Positions 26,771-32,603 of a stretch of 32,603 nucleotides of DNA are shown here, one piece after another. The translations under genes and the position numbers were made by a program. The notes beneath the pieces were generated by a model that was not told where the DNA came from, did no database searches, and saw only the letters and a list, made by a program, of their open reading frames with translations. The DNA is taken from positions 1 to 32,603 of the forward strand of contig CAJCIN010000144.1 in NCBI GenBank assembly GCA_903970385.1, in the 5' to 3' direction. Positions within the stretch are counted from its first letter, which is position 1. Each line of letters opens with the position of its first letter. This DNA is from Rhodospirillales bacterium (GTDB lineage: Bacteria; Vulcanimicrobiota; Vulcanimicrobiia; Vulcanimicrobiales; Vulcanimicrobiaceae).

Positions 26771-27505
26771 ATGGCCCCATCCGCAGTCGCCCGTGTCGAC
26801 GGGCGCGCTTTGGACGCGTTGCGTCCCGTCTCGATCGAACCGAATCCGCTCGATTTCGCGGAAGGTAGCGCGCTCATCTCGGTCGGCAACACGCGCGTCC
26901 TGTGCGCGGCGACGATCGAGGAGAAGGTGCCGCCGTGGCTTCGCAATCAGGGCCGCGGCTGGGTCACGGCGGAATATGCGATGTTACCGCGCGCGACGCA
27001 GGAGCGGAACGCGCGCGAAGCCGCTCGCGGCAAGATCGGCGGTCGGACGCACGAGATCCAGCGCTTGATCGGCCGGGCGCTGCGCGCGGTAACCGATCTC
27101 AAATTGCTCGGCGAGCGCAGCGTCATCGTGGATTGCGACGTCTTGCAAGCCGACGGCGGAACGCGTACGGCCGCGATCACGGGCGCCTACGTGGCGCTCG
27201 CGCTCGCGCTGCGGCGCGACTTCACGCCGGGTCCCAAGTGGCCGCTCGTGCGTCACATCGCCGCGGTCAGCGTCGGTTACGTGGACGGTGCGGCCCATCT
27301 CGACCTGCAGTATTCCGAAGACAGTCGAGCCGAGGTGGATATGAACGTCGCGATGACGGATGCCGGCGCGTTCGTCGAGGTGCAGGGCACCGCCGAAACG
27401 AGACCGTTCGATCGGGGGCAGCTCGACGAGATGCTCGCGCTCGCCGAAGGCGGTATCGCGTCGCTCTTCGCCCTCCAGCGTTCGGCGCTCGATCGTGCCG
27501 GTTGA
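26771..27505 (+). CDS. rph: Ribonuclease PH
   Basis: A 244-residue phosphorolytic 3'-5' exoribonuclease that trims tRNA 3' ends. Family strings are clear: [75 protein letters not shown] (the GGTRT phosphate site), [17 protein letters not shown] with the metal-binding aspartates, and [12 protein letters not shown]. It appears complete and active. It begins 60 bases after glmS, so it might have its own promoter or be read through. Its last 11 bases overlap the next, small gene. Confidence 0.95.
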   Translation: MAPSAVARVDGRALDALRPVSIEPNPLDFAEGSALISVGNTRVLCAATIEEKVPPWLRNQGRGWVTAEYAMLPRATQERNAREAARGKIGGRTHEIQRLIGRALRAVTDLKLLGERSVIVDCDVLQADGGTRTAAITGAYVALALALRRDFTPGPKWPLVRHIAAVSVGYVDGAAHLDLQYSEDSRAEVDMNVAMTDAGAFVEVQGTAETRPFDRGQLDEMLALAEGGIASLFALQRSALDRAG

Positions 27506-27845
27506 TCGCAACCAAATCCGCGCGCTCGCCGACGAGGTGGGGCGCTTCTACGTGCGCGAGCGCACGATGCGTCGCGCGCAGGAAGCCATCCGGACGCTCC
27601 TCGCGAGCGACGTGGAACTCGACGACGCGGCCGTGCGCGGCTATCTGCGCGCCGTGACGACGTACTTCACCGGCTTCGAACGCGAAGCGCGCGGGCATCT
27701 CGCCGACCTCGAGCGCCGTCTCGCGCGCGCGAGTCAATTGCAGTTCAACTTGACGGCCGAGCGCGGCGTCGCCGCGCGCCGCGTCGAGGCGACGCAGGGC
27801 GTCCTGTCGCACCTCGCGGAAGTCGCGCCGCGGTACGGCGCATGA
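27495..27845 (+). CDS. Small helical protein of unknown function
   Basis: A 116-residue charged, helix-rich protein lying between rph and mlaE. It has no signal sequence or membrane segment. The segments [16 protein letters not shown] and [20 protein letters not shown] have heptad-like spacing and may form a coiled coil. I recognise no family. The start is taken as GTG 27495, overlapping rph by 11 bases; the stop overlaps the mlaE start as ATGA. Both overlaps and the sustained codon pattern support it being a real gene. Its coupling to mlaE suggests a link to the lipid transporter, but that is inference only. Confidence 0.65.
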   Translation: MPVDRNQIRALADEVGRFYVRERTMRRAQEAIRTLLASDVELDDAAVRGYLRAVTTYFTGFEREARGHLADLERRLARASQLQFNLTAERGVAARRVEATQGVLSHLAEVAPRYGA

Positions 27846-28624
27846 GGATGCTCGACGACGTCGGTCGCGGCACGATCGGCCTGCTCGATTACGCCGGCGG
27901 CGTCGCGACGCTGTCGGCGGAGGCGGGTTCGTTCATCGGTCGCCTGCGCATCCGCGTCGCGGAGACGTTCGCGCAAGCCTACTTTCTCGGCGTTCAGTCG
28001 TCCGCGATCGTCCTGCTCACGTCGCTGTTCACGGGCATGGTGATCTCGCTCGAATCGGCCAATCAAGCGAAGAGCTACGGCGCCTCGAGTCTCGTCGGCG
28101 GCGCCGTCGCCTACGTGTGTTCGCGCGAACTCGGCCCGATGCTCACGGCCGTCGTCGTCGCGGGCCGGGCGGGCGCCGCGATCGCGGCCGAGATCGGTTC
28201 GATGGTCGTGACGGAACAGATCGAAGCGCTCGAAGCCCTCGGGCTCTCGCCCGTGCAGATGCTCGTCGTGCCGCGGCTGCTCGCGCTCGTCCTCATGCTG
28301 CCGCTGCTCACGATCTTCGCGGACATCATCGCCATCCTCGGCGGCATGTACCTCGCGCACAACACGGCGCAGATCAGCTACGGCGAATTCATCCAATCCG
28401 CGCGCGAGTTCAGCGCCTTCGACGACTACGTCAAGGGCATGCTCAAAGCGGCGGTGTTCGGAGCGTTGATCGCCGTGATCTGCTGCTACCAGGGATTGCG
28501 CGTGCGCGGCGGTGCGGCGGGCGTCGGCAAGGCGACGACGGCGGCCGTCGTATCGTCGATCATTCTCGTGTTCGTCTCGAACTTCATCATGTCGCTGATC
28601 TTCTTCGGATCGGGGACGAGGTAG
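27842..28624 (+). CDS. mlaE: MlaE-type lipid ABC transporter permease
   Basis: A 260-residue inner-membrane permease of the MlaE family, the membrane part of the Mla transporter that moves phospholipids between the inner and outer membranes. Recognisable strings are LFTGMVISLESANQAKSYGA, RELGPMLTAVVVAGRAGAA, AAEIGSMVVTEQIEALEALG, VVPRLLALVLMLPLLTIFAD and KAAVFGALIAVICCYQGLRV, together with five to six hydrophobic helices and an amphipathic N-terminus. It starts with ATGA overlap on the small helical gene and ends TAG, whose G begins the mlaF GTG. MlaE, MlaF and MlaD follow one another in the standard order. Confidence 0.95.
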   Translation: MRMLDDVGRGTIGLLDYAGGVATLSAEAGSFIGRLRIRVAETFAQAYFLGVQSSAIVLLTSLFTGMVISLESANQAKSYGASSLVGGAVAYVCSRELGPMLTAVVVAGRAGAAIAAEIGSMVVTEQIEALEALGLSPVQMLVVPRLLALVLMLPLLTIFADIIAILGGMYLAHNTAQISYGEFIQSAREFSAFDDYVKGMLKAAVFGALIAVICCYQGLRVRGGAAGVGKATTAAVVSSIILVFVSNFIMSLIFFGSGTR

Positions 28625-29376
28625 TGGCCGCGTACGCGCAGATCGAGAGCGTGACGCTCCGGTTCGGCGAGAAGGTCGTATTGCAGAATTGCACGCTCGA
28701 GATCAAGGAGCGCGCGATCACGTGCTTGATCGGTCTCTCGGGTGCGGGCAAGTCGACGATCCTGCGCCTCCTCAACGGTCTGCGCATGCCGGACGCGGGT
28801 CGCGTGACCGTGCGGGGCCGCGATCTGCGCGATCTCTCGTATCGCGACCTGATCGAACTGCGTCAGAAGATCGGCTTCTCGTTTCAATTCGCGGCGCTCT
28901 TCGACAGTCTGACGATCGGCGACAACGTCGCGATGCCGCTGCGCGAGCACACGCGCATGTCGAAGCGCGAGATCGACGAGATCGTCGTGCAGACGCTCGA
29001 CTCGGTCGGGCTCTCGGGCGCGCGCGACCGGATGCCGTCGCAACTGTCCGGCGGCATGCTCAAGCGGGCCGGGTTCGCCCGGGCGATCGTCACGAACCCG
29101 GAGTGCGTGCTCTACGACGAGCCGACGACGGGCCTCGATCCGATCATCACGCACGTGCTCACCGACACGATCAAACGGCTGCGCAAGCAGCTGAATTCCA
29201 CGGCGGTCGTCGTGTCGCACGATCTCGGGAGCATCTACGCCATGGCGGACTACGTCGCCATGCTCTTCGAAGGGGCGATCATCGCCTACGGAACGGTCGA
29301 CGAACTCAAGCGCTCGCCGAATCCGATCGTCCAGCAATTTCTCCAGGGAAGCGAGGTCGGTCCGATACCGCTTTGA
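28624..29376 (+). CDS. mlaF: MlaF-type ABC transporter ATPase
   Basis: A 250-residue ABC ATPase driving the MlaE permease. Motifs are Walker A GLSGAGKST, Q-loop region FSFQFAALFDSLTIGDNV, signature LSGGMLKRAGFARAI, Walker B CVLYDEPTTGLDP and the switch His in VVVSHD. The LFDSLT and LSGGM variants are typical of MlaF rather than of sugar or amino-acid importers. GTG 28624 shares its G with the mlaE stop (TAGTG), so translation is coupled. A gap of 22 bases separates it from mlaD. No MlaB-type STAS protein is visible next to it. Confidence 0.94.
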   Translation: MAAYAQIESVTLRFGEKVVLQNCTLEIKERAITCLIGLSGAGKSTILRLLNGLRMPDAGRVTVRGRDLRDLSYRDLIELRQKIGFSFQFAALFDSLTIGDNVAMPLREHTRMSKREIDEIVVQTLDSVGLSGARDRMPSQLSGGMLKRAGFARAIVTNPECVLYDEPTTGLDPIITHVLTDTIKRLRKQLNSTAVVVSHDLGSIYAMADYVAMLFEGAIIAYGTVDELKRSPNPIVQQFLQGSEVGPIPL

Positions 29377-29398
29377 GACGGTACGCGACCCGAACGAA

Positions 29399-31066
29399 AT
29401 GAACAAACAAGCTCAGGTCGGACTCTTCACGATCCTCGGTCTCGTCGCAGTCTTCGCCGTGTTTTTCGTACTCGCGGATTTCGGGACGCGTGCCGCCGGT
29501 TACAAGATCGGCGTCCATTTTCGCGCGGCCTCCGGCTTGCGTAACGGCGCGATCGTCTATCTCAGCGGCGTGCCGATCGGTGCGGTCGACGATATCTCGC
29601 TCTTGCCCGATTATTCGACGGAAGTCCATCTCGCGATCAAGCCGAGTTTCGAGATTCCGGTGAACGCACGTTTCCTGATCCAAGCGCCGATCACGGGCGA
29701 TCCGTCGGTGTTGATCGAGCCGCCCGTCGACGTCGACCGGAGCGTCGCCACGCTTCCGCACGAGGTGTTGCCGATCGAGCAGCAGCCGCGCGGCACGAAT
29801 CCCACGTCGTTCGCGGACCTCCTCGAACAGGGGCAGGGCGAAGTCCGCCGGCTCGACGACCTGCTCGCCGAGTTCCAGAAGTCGGAGCCCGTCCTTCTCG
29901 CCGAGCTGCAATCGACGCTGCACAACGCGAACGCGCTGACGACGAACGCGAACGTCTCGCTCTCACGCGTCACGACGAAGGTCGAGGCGCTGACGGATTC
30001 GCTGCAGCGCAACCTGACGGTGGCGAGCGACAACGTCGTCAGCCTCACGGGCGGCCTCAATAGCGTCGTACAACGCGATTCGGTGCAGGTCGACGCGCTG
30101 CTCGCACAACTGTCGCACACCTCGAAATCGTTCGGCGAGACGGTGGATTCGCTGCACGACGTCGCGACGAACCCGCACGTGAAGGCGAACCTGATCGACA
30201 CGACGCGCGACTTCGCCGCGACGGCGAAGGCGTTCGCCGAACTCACGAACGATCTGCGCAACGTCACCGGGAACCCGCAGACGCAAGCGCAACTGCGCGA
30301 TACCGTCGCGCAGCTCGACGCCACGTCGCAGAAAGTGGATTCGCTCGTTGGCCAGCTCGGCGGGACGTCGAAGGTGTACGGTGTCGATCCGAACGCGTCG
30401 CCGCCCGCGAGCGCGACGCCCGTGCCGCCGGGATTCGTCCCGACGTCGCAGCCGGTGCTGCCGCCGGCGGCGGTCTCATCGTCCGCACCGGCTCCTGGCG
30501 AATCGTCACCCGCGTACGGAGCGCCGGCCGGAACGTCGCGCGATCGCGGATCGCCGGGCGCGCCGTCGAGTTCGACCGCGCTCGCGAATTTGCGAAACCG
30601 GCTGAACGGTTTTACGAAAGATCTCGTGCAGTTGCAAGTGCGCGTCGGGCAACTCTCCGTGGCGCGGCCCGGCAGCTTGACGACGAACACGTCGCCGCTG
30701 CTCACGAAGGATCGCGGCCCCGAATCCGACTTCAACCTGTTGATCTTACCGCGCGCGCGCACGGGTCTAGAAGCGGGCGTCAACGACGTCGGGAGCAACG
30801 GAACGTCGACGGCGAACCTGCTGCTCTTGAATCGGAGCGGCGGCCTGACGTACGGCGGCGGCATCGAGTATTCGCGGCTCGGGCTCACGACGAGCGTGGC
30901 GCGCGGGCGCTTCGGATTCGAAGCGCGCGCGTACGATCTCCGGCATCCGACGCTCGACTCGTACCTCAACGTGTTCGCCACCCCGAAGTTTCAGGTCTTC
31001 GGCGGCGAGCGCGATCTCAACCACGTCGATCGCCGTTCGGTGTTCGGACTTCAATTCGAGTTCTAG
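29399..31066 (+). CDS. mlaD: MlaD-type MCE protein with C-terminal beta-barrel-like domain
   Basis: A 555-residue protein, about three times the length of E. coli MlaD. Residues 7-27 form a membrane anchor (VGLFTILGLVAVFAVFFVLA), 36-112 an MCE domain (VHFRAASGLRNGAIVYLSGV), and about 137-325 long helices. A Pro/Ser/Ala-rich linker spans 330-392, and a strand-rich region runs from about 443 to 555. The strand-rich region has alternating hydrophobic patterns (LTYGGGIEYSRLGLTTSV, GRFGFEARAYDL, YLNVFATPKFQVFGGERDL) and ends FGLQFEF with a terminal Phe, like an outer-membrane beta signal. MCE proteins carry lipids through a hydrophobic channel. A fused MlaD of this layout has been reported in the diderm Firmicute Veillonella as a trans-envelope bridge; the same role here is inference. 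Confidence 0.88.
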   Translation: MNKQAQVGLFTILGLVAVFAVFFVLADFGTRAAGYKIGVHFRAASGLRNGAIVYLSGVPIGAVDDISLLPDYSTEVHLAIKPSFEIPVNARFLIQAPITGDPSVLIEPPVDVDRSVATLPHEVLPIEQQPRGTNPTSFADLLEQGQGEVRRLDDLLAEFQKSEPVLLAELQSTLHNANALTTNANVSLSRVTTKVEALTDSLQRNLTVASDNVVSLTGGLNSVVQRDSVQVDALLAQLSHTSKSFGETVDSLHDVATNPHVKANLIDTTRDFAATAKAFAELTNDLRNVTGNPQTQAQLRDTVAQLDATSQKVDSLVGQLGGTSKVYGVDPNASPPASATPVPPGFVPTSQPVLPPAAVSSSAPAPGESSPAYGAPAGTSRDRGSPGAPSSSTALANLRNRLNGFTKDLVQLQVRVGQLSVARPGSLTTNTSPLLTKDRGPESDFNLLILPRARTGLEAGVNDVGSNGTSTANLLLLNRSGGLTYGGGIEYSRLGLTTSVARGRFGFEARAYDLRHPTLDSYLNVFATPKFQVFGGERDLNHVDRRSVFGLQFEF

Positions 31067-31185
31067 CGCCGTTCGCGGTTCCCGCGGTCGTCGCCGCCAA
31101 CGTCGCCGCGTTCTGCTACGAGGCGTCGCTCGGGCCCGACGCGCGCGCCGCGTTCGTCGACGCCTTCGCCGTCATCCCGTACGAC

Positions 31186-31668
31186 GTGACGCACGGCGTG
31201 CAACTCGCGGACGCCCCGCCGACGCTCGCGACGCTGGTGACTGCGCAATTCCTACATGCGAGCGTCCCGCACGTCGTCGCGAACATGCTCTTCCTCGCGG
31301 TCTTCGGACCGGCGATCGAGCGTCTTCTCGGCCCCGCGCGGTTCGTCGCGCTCTACCTCCTGTGCGGCGTACTCGGCAACGTCGCGCAGATCTCGTTCGA
31401 TCCGGGCAGTCACGTTCCGGAGATCGGCGCGTCGGGGGCGATCGCGGGGATCCTCGGAGCGTACGTGCTCCGCTTCCCGGCCGCGCACGTGTTCTTGCGC
31501 ATCCCCGCGTTCGTCGTGATCGGGCTCTGGGCGGTGTTCCAATTCGAGCACGGCTTCGGCGCGCTCGCGACGAACGTGCTCTCCGAACGGGGCGGTACGA
31601 CCGCCTATTTCGCGCACATCGGCGGATTTCTCACCGGCGTCTTCTCGATCGGATTCATCAGGCGGTGA
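31186..31668 (+). CDS. Rhomboid family intramembrane serine protease (start unclear)
   Basis: From GTG 31186 the protein has 160 residues and carries the rhomboid core: HVVAN (the HxxxN motif), the catalytic serine in GASGAIAGILGAY, and the catalytic His in AHIGGFLTG. Rhomboids cut membrane proteins inside the bilayer. In the same frame, 31066-31185 encodes what looks like the first rhomboid membrane helix (FAVPAVVAANVAAFCYEASL) and the following loop, but there is no ATG, GTG or TTG in frame upstream, and the frame runs back into mlaD. The gene therefore either starts at a rare codon such as ATT 31054, has lost its N-terminus, or carries a sequence error. It lies directly after the mlaD stop and 4 bases before panE. 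Confidence 0.75.
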   Translation: MTHGVQLADAPPTLATLVTAQFLHASVPHVVANMLFLAVFGPAIERLLGPARFVALYLLCGVLGNVAQISFDPGSHVPEIGASGAIAGILGAYVLRFPAAHVFLRIPAFVVIGLWAVFQFEHGFGALATNVLSERGGTTAYFAHIGGFLTGVFSIGFIRR

Positions 31669-31672
31669 AGGT

Positions 31673-32599
31673 ATGAACAACGACGTGCGACCGCGGGTCG
31701 CGATTCTCGGCGCGGGCGCGATGGGCACGCTGTTCGCGTACCGGCTCGCCGAACGTTCGGACGTCACGCTGATCGACGTGCGGGGCGATGTCGTCGAGAC
31801 GATCAACGAGACGGGCGTCCAGGTGGACGACGAAGAGCCGCGGCGCGTCGTCGCGACGCAAGATCCGGCCCGCGCCTTCGCGACGAACTTTCTGTTCGTG
31901 TTCGTGAAGGCGCCGAACACGCTCGCCGCCATCCGGCCCTTCGCCGGCAAACTCAATCCGGCGACGCCGATCGTCTCGCTGCAGAACGGCCTCGGCAACG
32001 AGGAGGCGATCAAGACCGCGCTCGGGGGGACCGTGCCGCTCGTCATCGGCATCACGAACGAAGCGGGCCTCGCCGTCGGTCACGGACGCTCGCGGCGACA
32101 GGGTGTCGGCGTGACGGTCGTCGGTTCCGCGGGCGCGTCGACGGCGACGGTGCGTGCGGTCGGAGAGCTGGTCGAGCAGGCCGGCCTCGCCTGCCACGTC
32201 GCGTACGACATCCGGCCGCATCTGTGGGGTAAACTGCTCGCGAACGCCGCGATCAATCCGATTTCCGCGCTCGCGGACGCGAAGAACGGCATCGTCGCGA
32301 GCGACCCCGACGCGGCCGAACTCGCACGCGCCGTCGCGCTCGAAGCGGCCGCCGTCGCGCGCGGCTTGCGCGTCAATCTGCCGTTCAGCGACGCGTGGGA
32401 ATACGTGCGCGACGTCGTCGCCTCGAGCGCGGAAGATCGCAACTCGATGACGATCGATCTCGGCGCGCGGATGAAGACGGAGATCGATCAGGTCAACGGC
32501 GCGATCGTCGCGGCGGGCAGACGGCTCGGCATCCCGACGCCCTACAACGACGCGCTCCTGCGCCTCGTCAAAGCAAAGGAAAACGCGCCGCGTGAGTGA
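31673..32599 (+). CDS. panE: 2-dehydropantoate 2-reductase (ketopantoate reductase)
   Basis: A 308-residue NADPH-dependent enzyme that reduces ketopantoate to pantoate for coenzyme A synthesis. The N-terminal nucleotide-binding fold has ILGAGAMGTLFAYRL (GxGxxG), followed by FVFVKAPNT and SLQNGLGNEE. The catalytic lysine is Lys187 in HLWGKLLANAAINPISAL, and the C-terminal domain has the typical DRNSMTIDLGARMKTEID with the substrate-binding Ser/Asn and Glu. It appears complete. It follows the rhomboid gene by 4 bases; GAAGG lies very close to the ATG. It is last in the + strand run and ends 4 bases before the window edge. Confidence 0.93.
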   Translation: MNNDVRPRVAILGAGAMGTLFAYRLAERSDVTLIDVRGDVVETINETGVQVDDEEPRRVVATQDPARAFATNFLFVFVKAPNTLAAIRPFAGKLNPATPIVSLQNGLGNEEAIKTALGGTVPLVIGITNEAGLAVGHGRSRRQGVGVTVVGSAGASTATVRAVGELVEQAGLACHVAYDIRPHLWGKLLANAAINPISALADAKNGIVASDPDAAELARAVALEAAAVARGLRVNLPFSDAWEYVRDVVASSAEDRNSMTIDLGARMKTEIDQVNGAIVAAGRRLGIPTPYNDALLRLVKAKENAPRE

Positions 32600-32603
32600 C
32601 TCG

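Noticed and set aside
31030-31070. Programmed frameshift fusing MlaD to the rhomboid protein
   Set aside because: No slippery heptamer or strong downstream structure is evident before the mlaD stop, and the MlaD C-terminus ends naturally in a beta-signal-like Phe.
32592-32603. Possible start (GTG AGT GAC TCG) of a next gene overlapping the panE stop
   Set aside because: Only four codons are inside the window, so neither identity nor reality can be supported.

Overview
The window is a GC-rich bacterial chromosome segment packed with housekeeping and cell-envelope genes. There are no rRNA, tRNA, CRISPR, insertion-sequence or phage signatures. A TonB C-terminal domain, a TamB-type translocon, an Mla lipid transporter and a lipoprotein alpha-2-macroglobulin together point to a diderm with an outer membrane. 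The gene content, the very high use of CG-containing codons and an MlaD carrying a beta-barrel-like tail fit an uncultured-type phylum such as Candidatus Eremiobacterota (WPS-2). That assignment is inference, with moderate confidence at best.

Left part (1-9361): the end of a TonB-family protein, a secreted alpha/beta hydrolase and a tiny acidic protein on the + strand face a class A penicillin-binding protein (PbpC) on the - strand. PbpC is divergent from a very large bacterial alpha-2-macroglobulin. The two start codons share one CATG tetranucleotide and each has a good Shine-Dalgarno sequence lying inside the opposite gene. The macroglobulin lacks the thioester CxEQ motif.

Middle (9351-23636, all - strand, read from right to left): tamB, rqcH (NFACT), a MATE transporter, recQ, an alpha/beta hydrolase, a small membrane protein, a CpdA-like phosphodiesterase and acetoacetyl-CoA synthetase. 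They are joined by ATGA/TAGTG overlaps or gaps of about 70 bases or less, so they may form one long transcript.

Right part (23943-32599, all + strand): gmk-rpoZ-glmS, then rph, a small helical protein, mlaE-mlaF-mlaD, a rhomboid protease and panE, again mostly overlapping. The only long gap, 23637-23942, separates the two divergent blocks and probably carries both promoters.

Functionally the window centres on the envelope. GlmS makes amino sugar for peptidoglycan and lipopolysaccharide, PbpC builds or repairs peptidoglycan, and the macroglobulin probably guards the periplasm. TamB and MlaEFD move lipids to or from the outer membrane. Core information genes (gmk, rpoZ, rph, recQ, rqcH) are interleaved. 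The most striking oddities are a single in-frame amber codon in the essential gene glmS, the PbpC/macroglobulin shared start, the MlaD beta-barrel fusion, the thioester-less macroglobulin, and a rhomboid gene whose first membrane segment has no usable start codon.
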